From Euptelea pleiosperma (lineage: Eukaryota > Streptophyta > Magnoliopsida > Ranunculales > Eupteleaceae), in contig CM068553.1 of assembly GCA_035048495.1 (NCBI GenBank), forward strand, positions 5,449,259 to 5,513,258: a stretch of 64,000 nt of DNA, written 5' to 3'. Position numbers and translations under genes: made by a program. Under the pieces are notes generated by a model. That model was not told where the DNA came from. It made no database searches and worked only from the letters and a program-made list of their open reading frames with translations. This document shows, piece by piece, positions 11,507 to 23,389 of this stretch (positions within the stretch are counted from its first letter, which is position 1; every line of letters begins with the position of its first letter).

Positions 11507-13189
11507 GAGAAGCAAGATATTATCTATTAAGTATGTTTATGTGTGGGTCTCTCTTATGTTAAAGCTGTATCTGGAAGCTGATGAAGCTCTATAAATAAAT
11601 TAGTCATGGTTTCTGCTACTCTCTATCTTTTGCTTCTCTAAGCTCCAAAAAAATTCTTAAATGATCAAGTGCCGGGCGGCAAGCCAAGATCCGAAGCCCG
11701 GGCGTGACCCTCGGCCCTACCCTTAGGTGTGCTGGGCGCCAGATTGGGCTGTGCTGGGGTGTCCAACAGTCAAATTTATGACAATTAGGCACAAAAGGAA
11801 GGGGAAATACTATTTAATTGCGCCAGGGCTGTGGGTTTGGCACTGGTCAGGCTGTTGGTTCCAAAATGCCAAGCCCAGGCCCGGCTCTTAGAGGAGGTGG
11901 GCCAGGGCCAAGCTCGGCAGGAAAAATTCAGAAATGTCGTAAAGGTGCTAGCTTGTGACGTGGAATCGGAACCAGAATCTGAGCCATAAATTACGAAAAA
12001 ATGGATGATGTAGATAACAATCACGTGCGAAAAAGGTGTGGCTTGTGTGTAAAGCCCATAACTTTTTCTAGGACTCAATAAATTGGGTTTGGATCTATTC
12101 ACAGCCCATTGAGTAATTTTTAGTTTATTAAGATTTTTTTTTTCTTACATCATCCTAGGAACAATAACGTACCCTCGCTGTAGTCCTAGGTGATTTGTAA
12201 CCATTGGATTCAAATATTCTTTTTTTAGCATATTAATTTTAAAATATTAAAAGATCAAAATACCCTCGGTACATAAAATTAGAAACTATATTATATAGGA
12301 ATAATTTTGGAATAAAGGTGCCAGAAGGACAGTTTTGCAAATTTGATAATCCTAGGCATGCATGGTTGCTCAAAAATATTTTCCAAATAATAATTTAGAC
12401 CATTGAAACATAAGGGCCTGATATAAAAAATAATTCAATTGAAAATTAACTTTAGGTTTTCGAAGAAAATCACTCAAAAGTAAGTCGAAACTCCACTGTT
12501 TTCGATGATTTTCGGGCTCCTTAAGAGTTAAAAACAGTGAAAAGTGAGAACCCAGGAGATGATCAGTTGCAGAGCTTCAAAAAAAATATAGAGCTGGACA
12601 GAACAGAACAGAACAGAACAGAACAGGGAGAGAGAGAGAGAGAGAGAGAACCCGGCACAAATCTCTCTTCCAGGCTTGGACTTAAAGTCAGTCCAGTGCT
12701 GGTCCAGTATATTTTTGAGGATAATTGCTTGTCAGACACGTATCTCCTGGTTTGGCCGGCCCAATTTGTCCAGGCTTGTGGCTAGAAAGTCAGCCCCTAT
12801 GCTGGGCCTAGGCTGATGACTCTTGTCTGCACCTGCCTGGCGTTCTACAAGCGTTATGAAAATGAGCCCTGCACTGCAGCCTGCCATTCCATAGTCCATA
12901 CCAATGATACCATACAAGTGGACCCCCCGATCTCAACCTTTCAATTGGATTATCAAAATTTATACGTTCATTGTCAAACAAAACAAAATGTTCACGTGTT
13001 TCTTGCACTTGGTGTATTAGGATTGATCGGCAGGCGACACATTTGGTAATCCAGCGTATGATCATTTTAAGCTCTCAGCTGCCACTTACTTCCATTTGAA
13101 AAACCATCTTTTGCTGCTTCGCTTTTTCGTTACATTGAAATCGTCGAGTTCCATTGGTGGTCTGACAATTTAAGCTTGCATTTTATAGA
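11507..13189. other. Intergenic, no gene seen
   Basis: A GC-rich patch at about 11660-11935 has scattered GGGC and GCCCAGGCCC motifs and may be a decayed TIR element; a similar patch is at about 12680-12825. Short AGAAC and GA microsatellites lie at about 12598-12650. None of the open frames resembles a known protein. Confidence 0.5.
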
Positions 13190-13821
13190 GAGCGAGAGAC
13201 GAGATTTTCTCAAGTTCAAACAAGGTCTCATTGATCCTTCAAACTCTCTCTTTTCTTGGGTTGGCAAAGATTGTCAAAAGGAATCAACTACGACAAAAGG
13301 ACCGACATATCATCAAGCTTGACCTCCAAAATCCATATCCATTCTATTGGGACCATTTCATAAAAATAATGGTTGTGATGCAACGACTTATATAGAGCGT
13401 GGTGGTTGCGATAAATCCTTCTTCTCTACAGTTGAAACATTTGAAATACTTGGACTTAAGCTGGAACAAGTTTACAGGAATCAAAATCCCAAAGTTCCTT
13501 AGATCCCTCCAAGAATTGAGATATCTTAACCTCTCTATTTGCTTGGTTCAGTGGAGCTGTTCCCCATCTTCTTGGAAATCTCTCCACTTTGCATTCTCTT
13601 GATCTTGAACTCTTTGAAATACATCCCAGTTTCCTGCATTGCTCGCAAGAATCTCAAACTCCGGGGCCTGGGTAATCAGATCCACAGCAATGTCCCTATT
13701 ATTGGGTGTTTATATGTTCAAGAAGTCTTGGAGATATGCTTATTTCCAATCTTTCAATGAAATCGAAGATACGCCATTTGTGGCAATACCAGTGAGGTCA
13801 CTTGGCCGAAGAAAAAACTGA
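13190..13821 (+). pseudogene. Receptor-like protein (LRR-RLP, EIX2-like) pseudogene, collapsed
   Basis: Fragments of an LRR receptor-like protein appear in order but in different frames. They are an LRRNT-like FLKFKQGLIDPSNSLFSWVG, then HIIKLDLQNPYP (about 13308-13345), LRRs with LKHLKYLDLSWNKFTGIKIP and LQELRYLNLS (about 13430-13535), and FSGAVPHLLGNLSTLHSLDL after another frame change. From about 13705 comes the cytoplasmic tail, KKSWRYAYFQSFNEIEDT, ending at a stop near 13821. At least three frameshifts and an in-frame stop are present. Most of the LRR array (usually about 25 repeats) is missing between the N-terminal repeats and the tail, so a large internal deletion occurred. Intact relatives are plasma-membrane immune or developmental receptors. 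This copy cannot encode one. Confidence 0.85.
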
Positions 13822-15494
13822 AAAGCAACTAAGATGAAGAGTGAAAGAAATCACTCACTTTTGAGCACATCACATCTCTAGGTTGTTCAGTAAGGTTCTG
13901 TCTTGAAAATGTTTAGCTCTATCGATGGATAATCTTTTGTGAAACATCTACTTTATAGTGATTTCTATAATAGCGAAGTTCATCAAAGAACACCAATTTC
14001 GACCGTCTCTTTTCTTCAACTGTTCAAAGGAATCTGACAGATCATGATCAAATCACGTTCTTAGATGGGACCCATTTGTATACTGGATCATTATCTCCTG
14101 CATATGTCACAGCTGTTCCGACATTGTGGTAAAAAAGTTGGATTTGAGCAGGATCCAACTCTTCAAATCCCAGCTAGCTAATCATGAAACCAAGGGTGTG
14201 CTACTGGCCAGACCTAGCCTTGCATCAAAACACTCCCAACATATTCTGCCTTGGAAGGTTATAAAATCGAGTTAGAAGATCCATCCTAACTTACCTACTG
14301 TAAGGGAGAGTCGGGAGGCTGAAACTGACAGAAAAGCCCCAAACCCTACATATGAATCATACAAAAGCAGTAGACTATACACCGGCACTCCCAGCGCTAT
14401 GTTCTCTTCTCCCATCATATGGTGTTAGCAACCTTTTGAATTATCAGAGGCAGTTATGTCCCAGGATTTAGGATGAAATTGTTTCAGCACTGAGGTCGTG
14501 GATTTAATGATGAAGCTTCGGCTTCATATCCTACCATCCTCATTGCCTCGTGCACAATTACCACTTATTATATTCTTTTTTAGAGCTATTATACGGTACA
14601 TGCGCCATGCTCTCGAGGGTGCCTGGAATACACACCACATCTGGTTTTTGCACTGCACCACTCCTGAGGTGCCTAACACCTCAGATTTGCAGTGTGAATC
14701 TACCTCATTCTTTTTCCAAAAGAACATAGTAATTACATCAAAATTAGGAGAGATAATCCAATGACACAGTCGGGGCTTCACTCAACGCTTTGCTAAGGTT
14801 TTCTTAGATCGACAACCCCTAAAAAAGCTCTTGCAAGGTGCTAATCCAAGCAATCTCACAAAGGAACCTAAAAATCCTAAAGGTAAATTTCAACCAACGT
14901 GTCGGCAATACAACACATCAGACAATTCTATACACCAATTATCGGTGTATATACTATGCCATCGTTTGGTCATACCTGTACTTATTGCCACCATATTACA
15001 ATCAAATTCTAGAGACAATTCTATACACCAATATAACACATGTCATCTGGGGGAAGCAGGGATTGAACGTGCAACCTCTTGGTTGTGGCATAGCAAGTAG
15101 CAAGAGAGGATGAAAAGGTTTGCGGAGTCAAATAACATCAAATTAAGAAATATAAGATCAGATTTAATGAACAAATTGAACTCTACATACTGCTCTATAG
15201 ATCAAGTCTGGGAAAGATTGATTAATCAGCATCGGATAAGCATCTCAAACATGTCTTCTACTCTTAACTACAGTTTACATGACTTCCGAAGTTCAAGTGT
15301 TACAAGGAAAATAAAAACAGCTAATGATATCCATTGCAAGACCTTGAGTAATTCACCTATATGAAATCTTTCCATAGAAGAGTTTCAAGTGATGACTTAA
15401 AAATGCAAAGGAAGCAAAACACATTGATCTATGCTATATCCTTACCCAAAACCCTCCCTTATGTTTGAGAAAATTTATGCCTGCGGGACTAAGG
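13822..15494. other. Intergenic, no gene seen
   Basis: This presumably includes the old 3' flank of the RLP pseudogene. The 18-mer GACAATTCTATACACCAA occurs twice, near 14928 and 15013, but no larger repeat is evident. The open frames have no recognisable domains. Confidence 0.45.
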
Positions 15495-16581
15495 CTACTC
15501 TTTTGTGGTATTGGAGTTGGGTTTCCTGCTTTCGCTTTCTGGAGATTCTTTGTCCGAGCCAAAGATGAAGTTCTTCACAGAACACTCTGCTGATTGTATC
15601 GTCCTCTTGATCTGCAATTGCAACTGAAATTCATCAGAACTTCAAAGCAACGTATTAGAATGAACAAGCAACAAAATTTATCACAAACCCATAGAGATTA
15701 ATGAACCAGAAGAGCCGACATTAGGACTGAAATCTTTGCTGACTTTATGGAAACTTCCGAATTACACCAATTTCGATCATTTAGGAAACATATGTTCTCC
15801 AAGTCAAAGGAATTTTATGAAGTTTACATATCTCATACTTGCGTGAATTCATGTGTCTTCTCTAGGGTAATCCAAAAAAGTACTCACAAGTCTCTCAACA
15901 ACATCTAAAATTCAGCACAAACTAGTATTTGAGGTTTGAGGTTTAGAGTTTTGAATTCCAGAGTGTTCATCTATGAGGTTTGCAACTAATCTGATTGTCC
16001 CAAATGAAATTTAACACAAAAAGGCTGAGAATCACAAAGACCCACCACAACATGAAAGAAAAGAAACCCAAAACAAGATTGAAAATAACAGACAAAAAAC
16101 AGAGATCAAACAAAGTCAGGAAAAAGATGAACAAATTCACTTAATTTTCAAGAAAGGCTAAACCTGAAAACCCATTTGGATAAAATACCCAAAAACATGA
16201 AAAATAAATTTTAAGAAAGCAACCATGGAGAATTTGTAAGTGAAAAAAATAATAAGCAAAAGCAACTATCTAAGAAACTAATACATAAATAATAAAAAAG
16301 AAAGAGCATATATATAACACCATACACCAGTGGAAATTGTTAAGATATGAAGAACATATCCATGTAAGAAGCACAGAATCTACAGAAAACCAACACTAGA
16401 GAAAACCCAGAAAGGGAAAAAACATCAAAATCAGGAAAAAAAAAGAAGTTGAATAAAGAATACTTACAGGGTCGAGGATATTCGGTTCAGGGCCATAGTC
16501 AGCAGTGAGGAGGAAATATGAAGCAGTTACAGTGGCCACCATTGTTGTTATTCTCACCAGCTTATCGATCTTTGGATCCAT
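15495..16581 (-). CDS. Small single-pass membrane protein, conserved in plants
   Basis: A two-exon gene for 76 residues: exon 1 is 16581-16468 and exon 2 is 15611-15495, with a GT-AG intron of 856 bases between codons (phase 0). Exon 1 gives MDPKIDKLVRITTM, then a hydrophobic stretch (about residues 9-25, VATVTASYFLL), then TADYGPEPNILDP. Exon 2 begins IKRTIQSAECSVKNFIFGS and ends in a polar Ser/Glu/Lys-rich tail. I recall similar uncharacterised plant proteins with a DYGPxPNxLDPIK core and a VKxFIFGS motif, which supports the splice; this is from memory and no search was run. ATG at 16581 is the first in-frame ATG. No biochemical role is assigned. A G-box-bearing MITE begins about 105 bases upstream of the start (16687). 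Confidence 0.8.
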
Positions 16582-16686
16582 TCGTAGATCATCACACACA
16601 CATGCACACTGTGTTTCAGAAAAAAGAATTGAAGAAAACAGTAGAGTTTCGATTTCGAACTTCGAAGGAGGAGATAGTGTGAAGTG

Positions 16687-17082
16687 GAATAGAACTTTGC
16701 TGACGGCCGATGGTCAGCAAAGTTCTTACCGCCCACAATATGAGCCACGTGGTATATTCTCAGATATTTCTGACCGTACGGATATTTGGCCCAATCCAAG
16801 GTGGACATACCGACCAAAAATTAGCCTGATCAGTGATTTCTAATCGTTGGATTGGAGTCGTTTTCATGGGTTGATAGTTAACGGTAGAATTTGAGCATTA
16901 TTGACTATTATTTGGGGGTACAAAGATCCAAAGGTTTGGAATCATTAATCATTCTGATTTTTGATCTGCAGGTCTACTTAGGGATTGGCCAAACATCCAT
17001 ACGGTCATCATCCTCTAAGTGTGACACGTGGCTCAGACTGTCATAAACGCTGCTGACCGGCAGCGGTCAACAAAGTTTACTC
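16687..17082. mobile_element. Family-A foldback MITE with G-box TIRs
   Basis: The TIRs run inward from GAATAGAACTTTGCTGAC (left) and GAGTAAACTTTGTTGACC (right, reverse complement). Both contain a GAGCCACGTG-type G-box, then GACCGTAYGGAT and the AATCAGCCTGATTAGTGAT arm. Nine-base flanks TGTGAAGTG and TGTAAGGTC are only partly alike, so the duplication is eroded or misplaced. It lies just upstream of the 76-residue protein gene (minus strand). Confidence 0.75.
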
Positions 17083-17251
17083 TGTAAGGTCAGTTTCTTC
17101 AGCACCGTCTTCGCAATATTACCTAATTGTCCCCTTAATGGGGAACGATCTTGGCTAGAGCAAGAAAAACACTGTAGCATGAATTGGTCCGGATTCCTTA
17201 ACCCGACATAGCCGACCCACCCATTTCTTCCGGGTTAGGGTTGACGTTTTT

Positions 17252-17535
17252 GAGTAAAACTTCTGTCACAACGGATTGCAAATCACACAATCACAATCCA
17301 ATGAGTTCTCGGCACATACACCTCAAAGCAAAAGCAAACAATCACAATCCCATGAGTTCTCGGCACATACACATACACCTCAAAGCAAAAGCAAACAATC
17401 ACAAGCCAATGAGTTCTCGGCATATACACCTCAAAGCAAAAGCACATGGGTACGTTGCAAAAAGCACTTGGGTACATGCCGAGAACACATTGGCTTGTGA
17501 TTATGTGGTTTGCAATCTGACGACAAGTTTTACTC
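17252..17535. mobile_element. Mutator-type MITE with exact 9-bp TSD and internal tandem repeat
   Basis: The ends are GAGTAAAACTT and AAGTTTTACTC. GACGTTTTT is duplicated exactly at 17243-17251 and 17536-17544. The long arms pair GGATTGCAAATCACACAATC with its inverse near 17488-17520. The left arm has been amplified into three tandem units starting at 17301, 17352 and 17409 (ATGAGTTCTCGG; spacing 51 and 57). Open frames across it simply follow the tandem units. Confidence 0.9.
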
Positions 17536-17889
17536 GACGTTTTTGGGGTTAGGGTTGGGGATTTCGGACTTGCTCACCAAGTTTGGGTAATGGTGTCAAT
17601 TTGTCCCAATTAGCCGATACCCGACAGGAACTGGTCACAAAAATCGTGCTTCCTCAAAGTTAAAAGTTTCAGGTATACCTTGTTACATCACCTACAATTA
17701 CAGGCCAATAAAGCAGAAACTATTTGCCGTCTGAATACAGTACATTGTTATAAAGTTTAAATATTGAAATTGTATCCAACCATTTCAAATAAACTGAAAC
17801 TTCCAACCAGTAATTTTTCCTGACTTTTGTTGTGTCGCCATTTATACTCTCCAGTATTCGTCCAGATTTTCGAAACATTTCATGACCAC

Positions 17890-20800
17890 TCATATGATGA
17901 AAGGGATTGTTAAATTAATGATGTTGTGGCTGTTCTCGAGTTCACTATTCTCAGCAATCTCCTTCAAACTGGACCAAGATTTTCTTCTTTTTTTACTTGA
18001 CCCACCAATGGCTTTTTGTTCACCCATTGTCCCAGAGATGGTTTCAGTTTCAACCTGCTTGTTAGCTCCTGATCTGCCCCTCTTTCTCCTTTTCCCCTCT
18101 GACAAAACTGTTCGCATTCTCTCTATGGGAGTTGCTGGGCTGTTCTCTGTGGGAATCTCTATACTTGTTGTTGGATGCATCTCAAAACCGATGGATTCTG
18201 ATTCTGAAATGGGTGGTATCAGTTTTGAAGAGAATAACTCCTCCATCTTTGTATTATTTTCCAAGCTGCTTGCTGTTGCTTTCTCTGAACTGGCAGAGTT
18301 CTGATCAGTGGAGCAGATGGGTTTTAATTCGGAAACTGGTTTTGGTTTCAAGGCAAATATCTCTTTCATGTGACCTCTTGGGGTCCCTCTTTTCATGTTT
18401 CGGTGTGAACAGAAGTGGCATGAATAAACCACATTGTTTTGTGTGGGAATGCTCGATTTCTTGTGTCGGCGCTGCAGCTTGGCTTTGTTCTTTTCGATTC
18501 GGACAGTGCAATTATAGCCAGGCTGAAGAACGGATTCACATCTGTAGAAGAGTGAATGAGTAATTAGGGTCACTAAGTATTTTCTTCTAGTCTATGAAGC
18601 ATGCTAGGTTTAACAGAACTTTTAGAACTGTATATGCATTTAGATTCTTCATAAAAAACAAACAATTTTTTAGGTATGAGTAATAAAACAGATTACAGTT
18701 AAACAATATCCTACAAGTAGCCCTGCAGTATCCGATACCCAGTATCAGGAGTATATCACGTCAATACCGGTACCCCATGCATATAGAAGAAGTACCAGTA
18801 CCCCATGAATATAATCCACAGAATCATCCAATCTGAAGGTAACTACCAAGGAACTCTGTAATTAAGCATCTGTACCTTATGGGTTTAACTTACAATTACC
18901 CCCTGTATGGTGACCACAAAATTGTTCTCTAAAAAGGAATTCGTATGTCAAAAACTGTTGATTCACAATACTTTTCTGGACATTTATGAGAAAGAATTAT
19001 TTCCCGAGAACTTTTCTAAGGGTAACCATACAGGGCCTTATACTGATCAGGTTAAAAATGGTATATTGTAATTTGTTTGTATGGACATCTTGGTGTATGC
19101 AGGAAAGCCAACAATGCATGTTAAAATTAGTCTGAAAAGGCTTAGGTTTCCCAAACACACCAAATATTGTAAAGAGTGTGAACCAAGAAGAAAACAAACA
19201 GTCATAAGTTCATAACCAATCAAAAGCATTTTTGCCTCCAGCTTTTTTATTTTTTTATTTTATGAATATAGATTTACTGAAAACGACCAAGAAGGGCCTA
19301 GGGAGGTTGAGAAAACCTCCAAGAGGCCAAATACAAAGAAAGAAAGAAAGGGAAAAAAAACGAGACTACAAGGAGAGAACTACTCGCTCTCTCCATAATC
19401 GAATCCCAACAAAATACAAAATCTTCAAAAAACAGACCCCGACATTCCTCAAAGAGCTTAGACCAAGAAACAACAAAAGCTTGATGCTAAGAATAACTGC
19501 CTCCATGCCATCCTCCTTGTCCTAAAAAATTATGTGTTTTCTTTCCTTACACAGTAACCAAACTATAGCAAATGGAAGGATACTCCAAAGGCGTCTGGCG
19601 CAAGGGGAGAAGGTAAGAGCGGACCATCCATTGAATAAGTCTAACACCAATATAGGCATAATGCACTGCAACCCAAAAAGAGAGGAAAGTACACCACACT
19701 CCTCGGGCGAAGGAGCAATGCAAGAGCAAGTGATTCGCCGTCTCGCTACTAGACTTGTACATAGGGCAGAAGTCAAAAATAACTCCCTTCCTTCTTTTGT
19801 TTAACACTAACAGTTTTTTTCTTGATAAGTAAGAAGTTTATTAAGAAAAGGGGAAACCCTACAAAATACAAACGCGGGAGAACCTCGTCAATCTTCCCAA
19901 CTGGACATAAAAGACCTATCAATGAGAAGAGGGATCTCCTAACAATTCATCCCATCTAAAAAAAACACCCTCTAAACTTTGACATTGAAGAAGACCAGAA
20001 ATACATCCAAGCTTAAACTCTCAACACCACCCTTGTAACGTCTTCTTCCTTCCGTTCAAAATTGCGGGAATTTCTCTCTTTCCACACCGCCCACATGATG
20101 GCGAACGGGAGGATCTGCCAAAGAAATCTCCCTTTCCCTCTGAAGACTTCCAATGAGCTTCCTTAAACCATACCAATCACATGTTCAGGAACCACAATAG
20201 CAATGTCAAAAAGGAAAAAGAAAATCTGCCAAACTTCGAAGGTGAATAGACAGTGGATAAGCAAGTGATCAATTGTTTCGGCATTGGACTTGCACAAGAA
20301 GCACCTGTTCAACATCATCTTCCCCCTACTATTCAAATGGTCCATAATCAAAATCTTGTCAAGCACAACTGTCCAAGCAAAGAAACTCACTTTGGATGGG
20401 ATAAAAAAACCAAACTAGGGAAGCTGGGAAAATCTTCTGGTCCATCGACACTAAATAAAAGAAGGATCTAATTGAGAAAATGTCATTGGGATCCCACTTC
20501 CAAAGCCTCCTATCCGCCTATGTCGCTTGCAAAGGTGCCTCACCTTTGAAATACTATCAGTGGAAAATGCTTTTTTTATATTTTGGCGTTCAAGTTTGAA
20601 CTCACCTTTCATAGCAATAAGATTTTGGAGGCAGGTCTGTGGGTAGCACATCTATAATCTTCAGGTAGTGGTCTTGGGCTATTCACATCCAAAAGGAGTC
20701 TTCAAACTTATATCCATTTGAATCAAACAGTTAGGATGCTTGCCCCAAAAGAGTCTAAGTTCCATCTCCAGTATCATATTAAGTTTCTATATCATAATGA

Positions 20801-22119
20801 ACATGGAACCTTGTGACTTTTCTTATTGAATTGTGAAGAACATGGAACTATGTTACCTGGATACTCCAAAATGGGTGTTGTATCCATGTCAATAACTTCA
20901 ACTTTTTTGTGTAGATGAGATATCCACTATACATTCACACAGATCTAGGTAGTATAGGCTTTCTGGCTACTTCAGTAAATGCTTTTTCAATAGTTGTGAT
21001 AATTCAGGCTAAGACTTGCTCCACATCCTCAGCTTATAAGCTATCTTGCATTGGCTTAGACTCAATAGGCTTCCAGTCCAATTCTTCTGCCAAAGTCATT
21101 ACCACCCAGTCACACTTAACAGTTACAATGTAAACAAGAAAAATGTGTTCCATCACCATTTGTTCAACTGTAACCAGACCATACTCCCACATGAAGATTC
21201 TTTTAACTAACTCAAAATTGTTAATCAAAATTCTCTTTACTTATCAAAAAAAAATTTGTTAAACAAATTGATTCTGCCTTCCTAAAATGCAACTCCCTTC
21301 CTTTCAAGCAACCAAGCATAAGAATACCATTAGCACCACTGTATTTTGTGGGCACCTAGTCACCGTGATTAAGCTTTCTTTTGAGAAATCAAAACAATTC
21401 CAAATTGCACAAACAATATCAACCCAATGAGTTCGTTGTAAAATATTTTAGATAAATCTCAATAACCTCTCCCTCAGTATACCATCCCAAACAATCAACA
21501 ATTGGATCTTAATCCAAGCTCTCCACCTTGACAAGCTTTATGAAAAAACACATGGGGCATTGGAAACACTACCATACCTTAAAATAGCCATCTCATAAAA
21601 AATTGGAATCTACACATCAATAAGTCTCAATAGAAAACTCAAGCTACATTCAATATTACCACAAATATGTAAGATATCAAATCAACAAATCAAGAAACAA
21701 CAGGACGGATGCACTGACACTATATCGATTCAAAACATCCTTCCTAAACTGCTTCAATCAAGTTGAAAATCTTATTTAATTATAAAATAAAAACTGAATT
21801 GAAGTACAAAAGAGCCTCACCTTTGGCAAGTAAACAAGGATGGATCAAGCGGAATCCCCATGGACTCTGCACAAGTGGCCAAACGGTATCCAAAAAGGGC
21901 ACCCAAAGAAGGCGTAGAAGCTTCCCCACCAGCCCATAATGCCAGATTCTGTAAATGCTGTTTTTTCAAGATAGACTTGACATTGTTGGAGCCTCCTCTT
22001 CCTCCTACTCCTCCTCGGAATTGTTTTCTCCCAGTGATTTCTTCTCTAAGTGTCATTGCACTTCGATGACACCCCGAAGCGAGAGCCGGTGATCCCTTCT
22101 TGTGTCCTTCCTTACCCAT
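17890..22119 (-). CDS. RNase P subunit Rpr2/Rpp21/SNM1-domain protein
   Basis: A two-exon gene for 316 residues: exon 1 is 22119-21821 and exon 2 is 18541-17890, with a 3,279-base GT-AG intron splitting an Arg codon. The zinc ribbon spans the junction: C98-QR-C101 (SLFTCQRCES, rebuilt only by splicing) and C141-HF-C144 (VVYSCHFCSHRN), the four ligands expected of the Rpr2/Rpp21 fold. The N-terminal helix region is SILKKQHLQNLALWAGGEAS. After the ribbon come RGTPRGHMKE and a long low-complexity, Lys/Ser/Glu-rich tail with KRRKRGR-type nuclear signals. Family members bind pre-tRNA in RNase P; whether this plant protein does so is inferred. The start is the only ATG in frame ahead of the conserved region. 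The intron carries two LINE tails. Confident in the gene, less so in the biochemical role. Confidence 0.9.
19232..19812 (-). mobile_element. LINE 3' fragment with zf-RVT remnant (in Rpp21 intron)
   Basis: On the minus strand a frame reads FCPMYKSSSETANHLLLHCS followed by FARGVWCTF. This is the zinc-binding zf-RVT signature found at the end of plant L1-type LINE ORF2. It continues as RLWSILPFAIVWLLCKERK and then decays into stops and an A/T-rich tail near 19240. Reverse transcriptase and endonuclease are absent, so it is a 5'-truncated copy. Confidence 0.82.
19815..20640 (-). mobile_element. Second LINE 3' fragment with zf-RVT motif (in Rpp21 intron)
   Basis: Reading minus: a decayed upstream segment, then PSKVSFFAWTVVLDKILIMD and LNRCFLCKSNAETIDHLLIH with CLFTFEVW, a clear zf-RVT domain. 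Next come WQILPFAIMWAVWKERN and a tail ending in AATAAACTTCTTACTTATC plus A-rich sequence at about 19815. It lies head-to-tail with the fragment at 19232-19812, so two separate insertions are likely. Confidence 0.82.
20641..21820. other. Rest of the Rpp21 intron, nothing recognised
   Basis: This is part of the 3.3-kb intron. Apart from AT-rich sequence there is no identifiable domain, long repeat or TIR structure. The minus-strand donor GTGAGG lies at 21820-21815. Confidence 0.5.
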
Positions 22120-22259
22120 CTCTCTCTATATATATATGTGTGTGTGTATTCAGGTCTGTCTCTCAGTAAATTCTTCGAACACTTCCCGTGCAGTATTGAA
22201 AGCGAGAGGCCCGCTGTGCACAAAACTTGTGGGAAAGATTTCTCGAGTCAGCTTTTAGC

Positions 22260-22700
22260 AAATACCGAGTTACCGACTCCAATGTCTAAAAATCACTAAT
22301 TATACTAATTTTTCATGTGTAGATCCATCAAGACGTGGACCAGTGGCTACGATCAGCTTAACGCAACCAGTCCTACCCATTAAACCGTTGGTCCACAAAA
22401 TACATTCAAATTATCCGGTGGCTACGATCATATGCTAGGGTTGGTCTCTTGGATTGGGTAAGCTCCTTCTGACTAACTGACCTTACGGATGTCTTTCCCA
22501 CCTCTTGGTGGACCTACGTATCAAAAATCAGCTTGATTGGTGATTTCTAGCAGTTCGATTTAAATCCAAAGGCCAGAAATCACCCAATTAAAATACTCAA
22601 ATCCAATAGCTAGAAATCACTGGTATTAATTTCTTTTTCGTTGTGTAGGTCCACCAAGAGGTAAACCATACATCCATGGTTCTGTTGATGATCGAAGACT
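22260..22700. repeat. Arm-module MITE remnants upstream of the Rpp21 gene
   Basis: Half-copies of the AATCAGCTTGATT-type arm occur at about 22285-22400 and 22490-22690. They contain GGTGATTTCTAGC, AATCCAATAGCTAGAAATCA and the outer CATACATCCATGG motif. They are decayed and have no coding potential. Confidence 0.5.
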
Positions 22701-23380
22701 CCAACCAATAATCGTCAAGATTCACATCACACAGATCACGATGATCATTCGACGGTCCGAAAACTCTGAAGGCCGTCGTTTAAATTTTTGTAAGATTTCT
22801 CTTAAAACAAAAAGAGAGAGAGTCTCACCTTTAGGTGGTCCCGTTTCTGCCATCACCCTGGATGGAAGAGGTGAAGGAGGGTTTTGTTGCCGTCCGTCAC
22901 GTTGAAATAGGGTGGTTTTTGTCTTTGAGTAGGGGTAGGAACGGCTACCCCACAGATGACCGGATAAAAATAAGTACGGTTGAGGCCATTGACCGTTGGA
23001 TTCAAGAGGTCCACGGTTCACGAGTCTAGAGCTATTTTTTCTTTGCAGATGTTGCCTGGTGGACCGTGGATCTCTTGAATCCAATGGTCAATGGCCTTAA
23101 CCGCATATCTTTCTGTCCGGTTATCCGTGGGGTGTAGCATTTTCCTTTGTTTTTTTAGTATTTTGTTTGAATATAATTTAAAATATAATATTAGTTTTAA
23201 AAAGATTTAAAATATTAACTTCCATTAAGTTGGATTTTAAAGAAGTCAAGATGGGTGGTCCAGATTTATAACTCATCTTCTGTATCCAAAGCCCTCTGTC
23301 CACCTCACATGTTTGCCATAGGTAAGTTTCCGGACGTCAGATAATCCCTTGGGACTGGGTATCCCAAGGGCGGTTCCATC
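22701..23380. other. Intergenic; inverted copies of GACCGTTGGATTCAAGAGGT
   Basis: No gene. A foldback spans about 22925-23155. GCCATTGACCGTTGGATTCA, followed by AGAGGTCCACGG, lies at about 22986-23016. Its inverse begins about 23058. The outer ends contain CCGGATAAAAATA and its inverse. A related inverted pair (GACCATAGGATTCAAGAGGT) lies at about 580-840. Confidence 0.5.
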
Positions 23381-23389
23381 TTCCATGGG

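Noticed and set aside
11180..11515. 111-residue minus frame opposite the metallothionein
   Set aside because: It is a shadow of the GC-rich cysteine codons and intron.
17283..17430. Short regularly spaced repeats as a possible CRISPR array
   Set aside because: Spacing is 51 and 57 with the 'spacers' also repeated; this is a eukaryotic MITE arm.
17241..17552. 103-residue frame with repeated MSSRHIHLKAKA
   Set aside because: It follows the tandem units of a MITE; there is no codon-level conservation and the element has an exact duplication.
17882..18563. Plus-strand frames of 140 and 143 residues
   Set aside because: They lie antisense to Rpp21 exon 2, whose zinc ribbon is clearly coding.
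18542..18573. Ten residues ahead of the Rpp21 exon 2 as a protein start
   Set aside because: They are intron sequence. Splicing from 21821 to 18541 restores the CxxC pair and the frame.
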